Counted from the first letter of the stretch, positions 8,857-16,737 are shown. The stretch is DNA of 64,000 nt from Sporobacter termitidis DSM 10068 (GCF_900130065.1 NZ_FQXV01000002.1:302365-366364); one strand, 5' to 3'. The notes: a model not told the origin generated them from the sequence alone. Made by a program: numbers and translations.

Positions 8857-9048
8857 CAGGCTGTCGATAAAGCCCAAAGGGCTTTATCGACATGGGGCTG
8901 CATGCAGCGCGCTCAGCCGCGTGCTGCATGAGAAGAGTCCCTCCGGAGGCGCATGTCCTCCTGCGTGACAATTTATGAATTTATTTGCCGCTCCGGCGGC
9001 AAACTCTGCGAGGCTTCCCCCTCTGTATGCAGCTTTTTCGACAAGCTG
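8857..9048 (+). mobile_element. 192-bp structured repeat, copy A (MITE-like)
   Basis: This non-coding element shares high similarity with copies near 16501 and 36808. Its ends are imperfect inverted repeats (CAGGCTGTCGATAA at the left; the reverse complement of the right end reads CAGCTTGTCGAAAA; 11 of 14 match). Inside are four stem-loops: GTCGATAAAGCCC/GGGCTTTATCGAC, CATGCAGC.../...GCTGCATG, GGAGG/CCTCC inside GTC-C/GTGAC, and TTTGCCGC/GCGGCAAA. It lies between two identical 38-bp copies of the ATPase terminator. No transposase is present. Whether it is a mobile repeat or a structured RNA is undecided; the flanking duplication favours the former. Confidence 0.75.
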
Positions 9049-9086
9049 AACGGGCTGTCTGAATTTTAACTTCAGGCAGCCCGTTT
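9049..9086 (+). terminator. ATPase terminator, right copy flanking repeat A
   Basis: Exact 38-bp direct duplicate of 8819-8856, here followed by a longer T-run (to 9089), so it is the more complete terminator. Confidence 0.8.
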
Positions 9087-9116
9087 TTTGGTATTAAAAA
9101 TTTTTCTCCGACCCTA

Positions 9117-9144
9117 TTGACATTCCGCTATTTTCGTGTATTAT
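9117..9144 (+). promoter_or_regulatory. Promoter of the first GntR-ABC operon
   Basis: TTGACA (9117-9122) and TATTAT (9139-9144) are spaced 16 bp. The -10 box lies inside the left arm of the operator palindrome. Confidence 0.7.
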
Positions 9145-9172
9145 TGTATTAAGCGCTTAATACAATAATACA
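9137..9172 (+). promoter_or_regulatory. 36-bp perfect palindrome, GntR (YtrA-type) operator
   Basis: Positions 9137-9172 form an uninterrupted perfect dyad centred between 9154 and 9155; the core reads TATTAAGCGCTTAATA. It covers the -10 element and the start of transcription, and ends 12 bp before the regulator gene. Autorepression by the GntR product is the natural reading. Confidence 0.8.
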
Positions 9173-9184
9173 GGCGGTGATCTC

Positions 9185-9547
9185 ATGAATTGGACCTTCG
9201 ATACCGACCGGCCGATTTATCTGCAGCTGAAGGAGCAGATTCTGCTTCTCATCGTTTCGGGATCATATCCGGCGGGCTCAAAGCTGCCCGCGGTCCGGGA
9301 CATGGCGGCGGAGGCGGCGGTCAACCCCAACACGCTACAGAAAGCGCTTTCTGAGCTGGAACGGGACGGCCTGGTCTACACGCAGAGGACGAGCGGAAGA
9401 TTTGTGACGGAGGATGACAACATGATTCAGCAGGCAAAAAAAGATCTGGCATATGAGCAGATCGAGCTGTTCCTGAAGAAAATGGCCGGCCTCGGCTACA
9501 CCAAGGAAGAAACGCTCGCGCTCATCAATAACCTGGTAAAGGAGTGA
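9185..9547 (+). CDS. GntR-family regulator, YtrA subfamily
   Basis: This 120-residue protein has an N-terminal winged-helix domain (PIYLQLKEQILLLIVSG, KLPAVRDMA, NPNTLQKALSELERDGLVYT) and a short C-terminal helical tail. That is the YtrA architecture, which lacks a large ligand-binding domain. It is the first gene of an operon with an ABC ATPase and permease. The palindrome over its own promoter is the likely binding site. YtrA-type repressors usually control linked ABC transporters, often in response to envelope stress; the inducer here is unknown. GGCGGTGA precedes the ATG. Confidence 0.88.
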   Translation: MNWTFDTDRPIYLQLKEQILLLIVSGSYPAGSKLPAVRDMAAEAAVNPNTLQKALSELERDGLVYTQRTSGRFVTEDDNMIQQAKKDLAYEQIELFLKKMAGLGYTKEETLALINNLVKE

Positions 9548-9553
9548 TACGCG

Positions 9554-10249
9554 GTGGCTATCTTTGAATGCAGCGGACTCACAAAAACGTATGGCGCCAA
9601 AAAAGCCCTGTCGAATGTGAACCTGAGCGTCGAAAAGGGCCGCATCATCGGCCTTCTGGGTCCCAACGGCAGCGGAAAAAGCACGCTCCTCAAGCTCTGC
9701 AACGGCCTCTTGACGCCGACGGCAGGCACGCTCACCATCGGCGGCAGCGCGCCGGGAATCCAAACAAAGCAGATTGTCTCCTATCTTCCGGAGCACACCT
9801 ATCTTGCCGACTGGATGAAAGTCTCCGACGTTTTGAATTTCTTCAGCGATTTCTATAAGGATTTCAGCGTGCCGAAGGCGGAGGAAATGCTGACCAACCT
9901 GAAGATCGGCAAAACGGAACAGCTGAAAACGCTGTCCAAGGGCACGAAGGAAAAAGTCCAGCTGATCCTCGTCATGGCGCGGCAGGCGCAGCTCTACCTG
10001 CTCGACGAGCCGATCGGCGGCGTCGACCCCGCGGCCCGGGACTACATCCTGAATACAATTATCAAAAACTACAATCCGGAGGCCAGCGTGGTTATCTCAA
10101 CGCACCTCATCGCGGACATTGAGCGGGTGCTCGACGACGTTATCTTCCTCAAGGACGGCGAGGTCGTCCTGACCTCTTCGGTGGACGATATCCGCGAGGA
10201 GAAAGGCGTCTCGGTGGATGCGCTCTTCAGGGAGGTATTCAAATGCTAG
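9554..10249 (+). CDS. ABC transporter ATP-binding protein
   Basis: This 231-residue nucleotide-binding subunit has Walker A GPNGSGKS, the Q-loop region and Walker B YLLDEPIGGVDP. The signature region reads LSKGTKEKVQL, a variant of LSGGQ. It starts 6 nt after the GntR gene and overlaps the permease start by 7 nt, so the three genes form one operon. The substrate cannot be read from the sequence. The Ytr/Bcr-type arrangement suggests an exporter or an envelope-stress function. Confidence 0.88.
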   Translation: MAIFECSGLTKTYGAKKALSNVNLSVEKGRIIGLLGPNGSGKSTLLKLCNGLLTPTAGTLTIGGSAPGIQTKQIVSYLPEHTYLADWMKVSDVLNFFSDFYKDFSVPKAEEMLTNLKIGKTEQLKTLSKGTKEKVQLILVMARQAQLYLLDEPIGGVDPAARDYILNTIIKNYNPEASVVISTHLIADIERVLDDVIFLKDGEVVLTSSVDDIREEKGVSVDALFREVFKC

Positions 10250-11019
10250 GCAAGCTCATGAAATACGAGTTCAAGGCGATGGGACGGATTTTCCTCCCGC
10301 TGTTCGGCGCGCTCCTGGTGGCCTCCGCCATCAACAGGCTCTTTATCGCGCTTGATTTCACGATCCCCAAGGTTATCGGCACAACGATCTCCAGCTCGCT
10401 GATCGTCGCTGTTATCGTCGTCGCCCTGATCCTCACGATCCAGCGCTTTTACCGGAATCTCCTCAGCCGGGAGGGCTATCTGATGTTCACGCTCCCCGTC
10501 AGGACTGACAGCCTGGTTTGGAGCAAGCTGCTGGTGGCCGCGGTCTGGATGATCGTCAGCCTTATCGTCGTCATGCTGGCCATTGCCATCATGGCGGCAA
10601 CGGGCGATACCTTTACCAGCATGATGGCGTCGCTGAAAGAGTTTTTCAGGAGCCTTTCCCAGGCGGGATTTTCCGGGATTCTCATCGGCATCGAGTGCGT
10701 CCTCCTGGCCATCGGCGGGCTTTTCAGCGGCATCCTGACGCTTTACGCCTGCATCGCGCTGAGCCTGTTCGTGGGCAAGCACCGCGTCGGCTTCGCCTTT
10801 TTGATGTTCATCGTCATCAACATCATCGGCCAGACGATCCTCGGCATCCTGGCTGTTTCCGTGGATTTAGACAGCCTCACCGCGCTGGTGGACAACATGT
10901 CCGGCTTCGGCCAGGTCCAGACGGTATTGGGCCTTTGCTTCCTCTTTGAGCTCATCGCCGGCGGCATCTTCTACGTCGTCACGCGGCTCATGCTGAAATA
11001 TAAGCTGAATCTGGAATAA
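10243..11019 (+). CDS. ABC transporter permease
   Basis: This 258-residue membrane protein has about six hydrophobic segments (for example residues 15-32, 42-62, 95-115, 140-170, 180-205 and 225-245). It resembles ABC-2-type permeases that sit next to YtrA regulators. It overlaps the ATPase gene, which implies translational coupling. A strong terminator follows at 11043. Substrate unknown. Confidence 0.8.
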   Translation: MLGKLMKYEFKAMGRIFLPLFGALLVASAINRLFIALDFTIPKVIGTTISSSLIVAVIVVALILTIQRFYRNLLSREGYLMFTLPVRTDSLVWSKLLVAAVWMIVSLIVVMLAIAIMAATGDTFTSMMASLKEFFRSLSQAGFSGILIGIECVLLAIGGLFSGILTLYACIALSLFVGKHRVGFAFLMFIVINIIGQTILGILAVSVDLDSLTALVDNMSGFGQVQTVLGLCFLFELIAGGIFYVVTRLMLKYKLNLE

Positions 11020-11042
11020 GCCGCGTGCTTTCTTCCGACCTG

Positions 11043-11081
11043 AAAAAACTTGCTGCCGCCAGACGCGGCGGCAAGTTTTTT
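11043..11081 (+). terminator. Terminator of the first GntR-ABC operon
   Basis: An A-rich left flank and arms CTTGCTGCCGC / GCGGCGGCAAG enclose a short loop, followed by TTTTTT at 11076-11081. Confidence 0.88.
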
Positions 11082-11088
11082 CTGTTTC

Positions 11089-11117
11089 TTTACTTTTCCT
11101 CATAATTACTGTACTAT
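11089..11117 (+). promoter_or_regulatory. Candidate promoter for the S-layer protein gene
   Basis: TTTACT (11089-11094) and TACTAT (11112-11117) with a 17-bp spacer, 84 bp upstream of the start codon. The -35 box is weak. Confidence 0.45.
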
Positions 11118-11201
11118 ATGTAGAGGCAATTATTTGAAAAATACAGAACTTTTAGCAGATATGATCGTCAGATAGATAAGATCATGATCGGAGGTCAGAT
11201 T

Positions 11202-14200
11202 ATGAAAAAACACTTTCTTCGGGTTTTCGTTTTCGTTCTCATTATTTCCCTGACGGCCGGCTTCCTGCCGGTCGTGGCATCCGCTGCCGACAACGAGCTT
11301 GTGCTGACAAAAATCGGCCATATGGACACCAATACGGTATCGATCAGCAACGCTTCCACAAGAGCTGTGACACTGACTGTTCCATACCTTTATTCCGAGA
11401 GCACGGTAGACTTACGGACAGGTCTCATTTACGACATGGCATCAACCATCAGCGACGTCATTACCGACTTCAATTCGGGCTCTGTCGCCCAGGTCGACGG
11501 CTCTTCGGGCGTTAATATGACGGTTACATATTACAGGAACGGGAACGCGACGCCATATACGACCACGTATACCATCAAAATCGTGAGAACGGCAAAAGCC
11601 GACCCCACCTTTTCGGGCACGATCGCGAAATCGGTGACGGGCGTCATGCCGAACTCGACAACGGACGATATCTCGTTTACGGCCGCCGATTTTACGAGCG
11701 CGACGCTGTTTAACCCCCATGACGGCGGCACGATGACAGGCATTTCGATTTCCGGCAGCAACACGAGCTGCGGCAATCTGAATTACGGCGGCGACCTGTA
11801 TGCCGGTCAATTTATTGCCTTGGCCGACCTTAGCAGACTCTCCTTTGACGCCCTGGACGGCGGTACCGTGACGTATTCCGTCACCGCGTACACCGGGGAA
11901 GACCGGACGCCCGCGACGGGTACCGTTCTGCTGAAGATCACCGTCAACGAGACCGCCGTGCCGTCGATCATCGGAAGCCTTTCAAAATCGGTCGGCGTCG
12001 GCTCCAGCCTCACGTTTTCCGCCGGCGATTTCAGCAGCCTGTGCAATCTGAACAGCGGCACCCTCACCAAAATCGAGATTACGCCCACAAACAGCGCGTA
12101 CGGCACCTGGTACAAGAGCTCCGGCGCCTTCACCTCCGCCACGCAGGTCGATGCCGGGGCTATAGGGACGCTTTCCTTCAAGGGTACCGCCGCCGGCCAG
12201 GCGACGTTTACCTGGAAAGCCTCAAACGAGGCTGGCTGGTCGGCCGCCGGCGGCGGTATCATCACCGTCGGAACCGTCTCGGCGCCCACCATCACGGCGC
12301 AGGTTGTCAAAACGGTGAGCGCCGGCAATACGCTGTCCTTCAGCCTCAGCGATTTCCGCAGCTGCTACAACCTGAACAACGGCACGCTGTCAAATATTGT
12401 CGTCACGCCCACAAACACCGGGTACGGCACCTGGTACAAAGGCGCCAGCACGTTCACCGGCGCCACGTCGTTTAACGCCAGCGACATAGGGACCTTATCC
12501 TTCAAAGGCACCGCCGCCGGCCAGGCGACATTCAAATGGACGGTGTCGAACGAAAAGGGGACCTCGGCGGCCGGAAGCGGCAGCATCCTGGTCGACGCAA
12601 CCACAAATCTGGTCTCCTACACCACCGCGCAGAACACGCCCAAGGCGCTCTCCGACACCGATTTCAATGCCGTCTGCTTAAGCACGACCGGATTTGCCCT
12701 GTCTTACCTTGACATCAACTCGCCGTCCTCCTCCTACGGCAGGCTTTATTACGGCTATGCCTCCGCGTCGAGCCCCGGCACCGCCGTTACCTCCACGGCG
12801 CGGTACTACGTCAACAGCAGCCCCTATATCTCGAGCCTGACGTTTGTCCCGGCCTCCGGCTTTACCGGGACCGTCACCATCCCCTATACCGGCACGGCCC
12901 TCAGTAATCAGCAGTATTCCGGCTCGCTCAGGATCACCATCGGCACCGCCGGCGACATTTCCTATTCTATCGCCAAAAATACGCCGAAGACGTTCTCTCC
13001 GGCCGACTTCAATGCCGTCTGCACGACTGTGACCGGCGACGCCCTGAGCTCCATCTCTATCAACTCGCCGTCCACTTCCTACGGCAGGCTTTACTCCGGG
13101 TACTCCTCCGCATCGAATCCCGGCACTGCCGTCACCTCCACGAAGCAGTTCTACGTCAGCAGCAGTCCCTATATCTCCAGCCTGACGTTCGTCCCCGCAT
13201 CCAACTACACCGGGACCGTGTCGATCCCCTACACCGGCGTCAATGTGAACGGCACGTCGTACGGCGGTACGCTTAAGATCACCGTCGGCAGTGCGGGCGA
13301 TGTGACCTACACCGTCGCCAAGAATACGCCGAAGGCGTTCGCCGCAGCCGATTTCAATACCGTCTGCACAAGCGCGACCGGGTACGCCCTTTCCTATCTG
13401 GATATCAACGCACCGTCCTCCTCTTACGGAAGGCTTTACACCGGCTATTCCTCCGCGTCGAGCCCCGGCACCGCCGTCACCTCCACGACACGGTTCTATC
13501 TCAGCAGCTCCCCCGCGATCTCCAGCCTGACATTTGTCCCCGCGTCCAACTACACCGGGACCGTGTCGATCCCCTACACCGGCGTCAATATTAACGGCAT
13601 ATCCTACAGCGGCACGCTCAGGATCACCGTTGGCAGTACCGCCGCAGTGACGTATACCATCGTCAAAAACATGCCGAAACAGCTTACCGCAGCCGATTTC
13701 AACACCGCAAGCGTCAACACGACCGGCTACGCCCTGAGCTCCATTTCCATCGCCGCGCCTTCCTCCTCCTATGGGAAGCTCTACTATAACTACGCCTCCG
13801 CGGCAAACCCCGGCACGGCGATCACCGCGGCGACGACCTTTTACGCAAACAGCTCGCCGTACCTGTCCAGCCTGACATTTGTGCCGGCCAATAACTATAC
13901 CGGCACCGTCACCATCAGCTATACGGGCGTCAACTCGAACAACGTGACCTTCACCGGATCGCTCGTCATCACTGTGACGAGCTCGGTCACCGATATTTCC
14001 TATACGACAGACGAGAACTCCGCCGTCAAATTCTCGGCTTCGGACTTTAACACCGTCTGCAAAAACGCCACGGGCCTCAATTTGGACCATGTGACCTTCA
14101 CGCTCCCGGCATCGGCCTACGGCACTCTCTATTATAGCTACTCCACGACCACGCATGCCGGCACTGCGGTATCGGCAAGCACCCTGTATTACGCCAGCAC

Positions 14201-14891
14201 GACGCCGTCCGTCGACAGCATCACCTTTGTCCCGGCGGCCAACTACGCCGGCACCGTCACGATCACCTATACGGGAACCGCTTCCGGCGGGGGCACCTAT
14301 ACCGGCAAGGTGAACGTCAAGGTCAACCAGAAAGCGGGCTCCCGCTATTTCACCGATGTCGGAACGTCGTATGACTGGGCGGCAGGGGCCATCGACTATA
14401 TGTACGAGGCCGGCGTCACCACGGGAACGGGCGGCTCTCAGTACGGACCGGGCACAAGCATTGCCCGAGGCGACTTTGTCCTGATGCTTTACAGGGCCCT
14501 CGGTTTTTCCGGCAGCACGAGCAGCAACTTCTCCGACGTGCCGAAGGGCAGCTATTACTATGATGCGATCGCCGCCGCCAAAGCCCTGGGGATCGCCCAA
14601 GGCAGCGGCGACAGGTTCTACCCCACCACCGCGCTGACCCGGCAGGACGCCATGGCGCTTATCTACAGAACGCTTCAGCTCACCGGCGTCAACCTTTCCA
14701 CCGGAACAAGCAGCGATATTTCCGGCTTCACCGACAAAGGCCAAATCTCCAGCTATGCGCTCACCGCGGTCCAGACCCTTGTCAAAGCCGGCATCATCAC
14801 GGGAAGCGATTCCAACAAGATCAATCCGGCAGGCAACCTCAGCCGGGCGGAAATGGCCGTTATTTTATACCGGGTCATGACAAAATATTAA
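11202..14891 (+). CDS. Large S-layer-homology surface protein with tandem modules
   Basis: This 1229-residue exported protein starts at the ATG at 11202 (GGAGG 7 nt upstream), not at the in-frame ATG 18 nt earlier. The N terminus is a signal peptide ending near SAAD. It is followed by a divergent module, two related modules of about 110 residues (CNLNSGTL.., YGTWYK.., GTAAGQATF..), and then five tandem modules of about 115 residues that share DFN.VC, SSYGRLY, SSP.ISSLTFVPA and YTGTV.IPYTG. Three S-layer homology domains occupy about residues 1045-1229 (FTDVGTSYDW, FSDVPKGSYY, FTDKGQISSY) and would bind the cell-wall secondary polymer. It probably serves as a surface layer or adhesin-like component. 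A clean terminator follows. Confidence 0.88.
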   Translation: MKKHFLRVFVFVLIISLTAGFLPVVASAADNELVLTKIGHMDTNTVSISNASTRAVTLTVPYLYSESTVDLRTGLIYDMASTISDVITDFNSGSVAQVDGSSGVNMTVTYYRNGNATPYTTTYTIKIVRTAKADPTFSGTIAKSVTGVMPNSTTDDISFTAADFTSATLFNPHDGGTMTGISISGSNTSCGNLNYGGDLYAGQFIALADLSRLSFDALDGGTVTYSVTAYTGEDRTPATGTVLLKITVNETAVPSIIGSLSKSVGVGSSLTFSAGDFSSLCNLNSGTLTKIEITPTNSAYGTWYKSSGAFTSATQVDAGAIGTLSFKGTAAGQATFTWKASNEAGWSAAGGGIITVGTVSAPTITAQVVKTVSAGNTLSFSLSDFRSCYNLNNGTLSNIVVTPTNTGYGTWYKGASTFTGATSFNASDIGTLSFKGTAAGQATFKWTVSNEKGTSAAGSGSILVDATTNLVSYTTAQNTPKALSDTDFNAVCLSTTGFALSYLDINSPSSSYGRLYYGYASASSPGTAVTSTARYYVNSSPYISSLTFVPASGFTGTVTIPYTGTALSNQQYSGSLRITIGTAGDISYSIAKNTPKTFSPADFNAVCTTVTGDALSSISINSPSTSYGRLYSGYSSASNPGTAVTSTKQFYVSSSPYISSLTFVPASNYTGTVSIPYTGVNVNGTSYGGTLKITVGSAGDVTYTVAKNTPKAFAAADFNTVCTSATGYALSYLDINAPSSSYGRLYTGYSSASSPGTAVTSTTRFYLSSSPAISSLTFVPASNYTGTVSIPYTGVNINGISYSGTLRITVGSTAAVTYTIVKNMPKQLTAADFNTASVNTTGYALSSISIAAPSSSYGKLYYNYASAANPGTAITAATTFYANSSPYLSSLTFVPANNYTGTVTISYTGVNSNNVTFTGSLVITVTSSVTDISYTTDENSAVKFSASDFNTVCKNATGLNLDHVTFTLPASAYGTLYYSYSTTTHAGTAVSASTLYYASTTPSVDSITFVPAANYAGTVTITYTGTASGGGTYTGKVNVKVNQKAGSRYFTDVGTSYDWAAGAIDYMYEAGVTTGTGGSQYGPGTSIARGDFVLMLYRALGFSGSTSSNFSDVPKGSYYYDAIAAAKALGIAQGSGDRFYPTTALTRQDAMALIYRTLQLTGVNLSTGTSSDISGFTDKGQISSYALTAVQTLVKAGIITGSDSNKINPAGNLSRAEMAVILYRVMTKY
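12612..14335 (+). repeat. Five tandem ~345-bp coding repeats
   Basis: Within the S-layer protein gene, five consecutive units of about 345 bp begin near 12612, 12957, 13302, 13647 and 13992. Each encodes one 115-residue module. Units 1-3 are most alike and unit 5 is the most divergent. The constant length suggests expansion by unequal recombination. Confidence 0.75.
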
Positions 14892-14904
14892 GTTTAAACC
14901 CACA

Positions 14905-14943
14905 AGGGCAGGCAGCGTTTACGGCGCTGCCTGCCCTTTTTTT
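14905..14943 (+). terminator. Terminator of the S-layer protein gene
   Basis: 13-bp arms AGGGCAGGCAGCG / CGCTGCCTGCCCT with a 7-nt loop, followed by a T-run to 14943. Confidence 0.9.
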
Positions 14944-14964
14944 GCCCATCTTTTAAAAATTACT

Positions 14965-14993
14965 TTGACAGGCAGAACAATCTATGCTATGAT
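14965..14993 (+). promoter_or_regulatory. Promoter of the PadR operon
   Basis: TTGACA (14965-14970) and TATGAT (14988-14993) are spaced exactly 17 bp, about 90 bp upstream of the padR start. Confidence 0.82.
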
Positions 14994-15000
14994 TGCTCCA

Positions 15001-15022
15001 TCAGATAGAACTCTATCAGATT
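15001..15022 (+). promoter_or_regulatory. Candidate PadR operator
   Basis: A GATAGA/TCTATC dyad lies at the expected transcription start just downstream of the -10 box. Related ATC-rich half-sites recur downstream (TCTGACAGAG, CCATCTAATAGA). Position over the transcript start suggests autorepression by the PadR product. Confidence 0.5.
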
Positions 15023-15082
15023 GTGTACTGTCTGACAGAGCACCATCTAATAGAGTACCGGCCAGACAAAGGAGGTATACGA

Positions 15083-15412
15083 TTGATCAGCAGCGATATC
15101 ATCCGCGGGCATCTGGATGCCATTATCCTGCGCCTCATTTACGAGAAAGACCGCTATGGCTACGAAATTGCCAAGGAAGTCGAAGCCAGGACGGGCGGCG
15201 ACTTCAAAATCAAGGAGGCGACACTGTACGCGGTGTTTCAGCGCCTGGAGAAAAAGGACCTGATCGAATCCTACCAGGGCAGCATATCCCACGGGGGACA
15301 GCGGCGTTATTACACGATCACATCACTGGGCCGCGCGTATTTAAGCGAGGAGCTCCGGGAGTGGCGAAAAACGAAAGAAATCATTGATACTTTATTGGAG
15401 GGGCTGCAATGA
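15083..15412 (+). CDS. PadR-family transcriptional regulator
   Basis: This 109-residue winged-helix protein is of the short PadR type: LRLIYEKDRYGYEIAKEV, the recognition helix region ATLYAVFQRLEKKDLI, and the wing GGQRRYYTIT. The start is the TTG at 15083, placed 7 nt after GGAGG. An in-frame ATG 90 nt upstream lies in the -10 box and cannot be used. The stop overlaps the next ATG by 4 nt (ATGA). Such PadR/DUF1700 pairs are common regulator and membrane-partner units in Firmicutes. Confidence 0.87.
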   Translation: MISSDIIRGHLDAIILRLIYEKDRYGYEIAKEVEARTGGDFKIKEATLYAVFQRLEKKDLIESYQGSISHGGQRRYYTITSLGRAYLSEELREWRKTKEIIDTLLEGLQ

Positions 15413-15804
15413 GCAGAATCGAAGAGCACGTACACAGAATATTCCGGCAAATACCCGACAGCGAGCGCAAAACCCAACTCACCAAGGAGATCATTCAGGA
15501 CCTTGAGGAAAAGGTGGCCGACCTTATGTCCGCCGGCAAGACGGAGGAGGACGCGGTCAACAAGGCCATCATCGATTTTGGAGATATCGACGATCTGAAG
15601 GCCGAGCTGATGCCGGCCGTCAAAAGGCATCGGGAACACGGGCTGAGCCTTGCTTATTCCATCGCCGGCAGTATTCTCATCATCCTGCTCGTCGTCTTCG
15701 CCAACTTTTATTACACGCCGGGAGTCATCTGGTGCGTCTACCCGATTTTCGCCGTCCTCTGGTGGCCGCTCAGCATGCTGTATCTCTATCTCAAAAGACG
15801 ATAA
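15409..15804 (+). CDS. DUF1700/HAAS-like protein with two membrane segments
   Basis: This 131-residue protein has an amphipathic helical N-terminal domain (about residues 1-70, with IIQDLEEKVADLMSAGKTEEDAV) typical of the HAAS/DUF1700 fold found next to PadR genes. Two membrane segments follow. The last one ends in the sequence IYPIFAVLWWPLS-like (VYPIFAVLWWPLS), the same motif that is repeated four times in the next gene. It is translationally coupled to padR. Confidence 0.75.
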   Translation: MSRIEEHVHRIFRQIPDSERKTQLTKEIIQDLEEKVADLMSAGKTEEDAVNKAIIDFGDIDDLKAELMPAVKRHREHGLSLAYSIAGSILIILLVVFANFYYTPGVIWCVYPIFAVLWWPLSMLYLYLKRR

Positions 15805-15831
15805 CCGTATCGTCACATTACGGAGGCCGAA

Positions 15832-16488
15832 ATGAACATGTCACAAACGAACAAGCACCGGTTTGACGCCGGTTTCGCCGTGGCCGGCGCCCTCATGACG
15901 ATCGTCTTTTTCGCGATCGTCAACATCATCACGAGCCGCGGGTATCTTTGGTTTATCTATCCTTCCTTCGCCGTCCTCTGGTGGCCGGTCTCGGTGATTT
16001 TCGCGCGGGGCCGCCCCAGGATATTCTCCGTCGTCTGCAGCGTCATGACGCTTTTATTTCTCGCCCTGATCAATCTTATGTTTTCGCCGTTTTATCTCTG
16101 GGTGCTGTACGCCGCCTTCCCCCTTTTGTGCTGGCCTGTCATCGTCTGCCTCGGAAAACGGGCCGGGCGTCTGCCGGCGGCAATGTCTATAAGCCTTCTC
16201 GTGATCGCCTACTATATTCTTCTGAACATTTTTTATTCTCCCGGGTTTCCGTGGTTTATCTTTCCCACGTACGCCGTGCTGTGGTGGCCGCTGGCGGTGG
16301 CCTTTGCCAAAAAGAGAAGGCCGATGCTCTTTTCTCTTTCCGCCGTGCTGTGGAGCAGCCTGTTTTTCATCGTGCTCAACACCGTGACGACGCCCCATGA
16401 GATCTGGGCTGTTTATCCGATTTTCGCGCTTCTCTGGTGGCCTTTGTCCGTCTTCTGCTTCGTCTATAAAAAGAGGCCTGCCGTCTGA
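15832..16488 (+). CDS. Membrane protein with four repeated WWP hairpin modules
   Basis: This 218-residue protein consists almost entirely of four internal repeats of roughly 45-50 residues. Each has a membrane helix, a short N..SP turn, and a second helix ending in YPxFAxLWWPL (copies: YPSFAVLWWPV, YAAFPLLCWPV, FPTYAVLWWPL, YPIFALLWWPL). The same module ends the preceding DUF1700-like protein. About eight membrane segments are expected. It is part of the PadR operon, 27 nt downstream. The last codons and stop lie within the terminator stem. Function unknown; a PadR-controlled envelope or stress role is only a guess. Confidence 0.72.
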   Translation: MNMSQTNKHRFDAGFAVAGALMTIVFFAIVNIITSRGYLWFIYPSFAVLWWPVSVIFARGRPRIFSVVCSVMTLLFLALINLMFSPFYLWVLYAAFPLLCWPVIVCLGKRAGRLPAAMSISLLVIAYYILLNIFYSPGFPWFIFPTYAVLWWPLAVAFAKKRRPMLFSLSAVLWSSLFFIVLNTVTTPHEIWAVYPIFALLWWPLSVFCFVYKKRPAV

Positions 16489-16500
16489 TAACGGCAGGCC
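16475..16500 (+). terminator. PadR-operon terminator, left hairpin flanking repeat B
   Basis: 10-bp arms GGCCTGCCGT / ACGGCAGGCC with loop CTGATA; the TGA stop of the preceding gene spans 16486-16488, inside the loop. The identical sequence occurs in inverted orientation at 16698-16723. No T-run follows because the repeat begins at once. Confidence 0.65.
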
Positions 16501-16691
16501 GCAGGCTGGCGATAAAGCCCTCCGGGCTTTATCGCCAAGGGGATGCATGCAGCGCGCTCAGCCGCGCGCCGCATGAGAAGTGTCACTCCGGAGGCGCATG
16601 TCGTCCTCCTGCGTGACAAATGTTGAATTTATTTGCCGCTCCGGCGGCAAACTCTGCGAGGCTTTGCCCCTTATATGTAGGTTTTTGACAA
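16501..16691 (+). mobile_element. 192-bp structured repeat, copy B (MITE-like)
   Basis: Same element and same orientation as copy A. The first stem reads GGCGATAAAGCCC/GGGCTTTATCGCC, a compensatory base-pair change relative to copy A (T-A to G-C). The 3' inverted end is degraded (TTTTTGACAAAC, without the CG). It separates two convergent transcription units and is flanked by inverted copies of one hairpin. Small reading frames within it (for example across the RRRMSSSCVTN segment) are by-products of the repeat, not genes. Confidence 0.73.
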
Positions 16692-16729
16692 ACAAAGGGC
16701 CTGCCGTTATCAGACGGCAGGCCCTTTGT
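16692..16729 (-). terminator. Terminator of the DUF255 gene, right hairpin flanking repeat B
   Basis: 16-bp arms (16692-16707 with 16714-16729) and a 6-nt loop. Read on the minus strand the core is identical to the left hairpin read on the plus strand, so both convergent operons end in the same stem-loop. Confidence 0.8.
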
Positions 16730-16737
16730 TTTGCGTG

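Noticed and set aside
12612..14335. Regular repeats that might be taken for a CRISPR array
   Set aside because: The period is 345 bp, the frame is open throughout and each unit encodes a protein module.
12678..14744. Long open frame (688 codons) on the minus strand opposite the S-layer protein gene
   Set aside because: It lies entirely antisense to a gene with signal peptide, modules and S-layer domains, and its translation is Arg/Gly/Asp-rich, as expected of GC-rich shadow frames.
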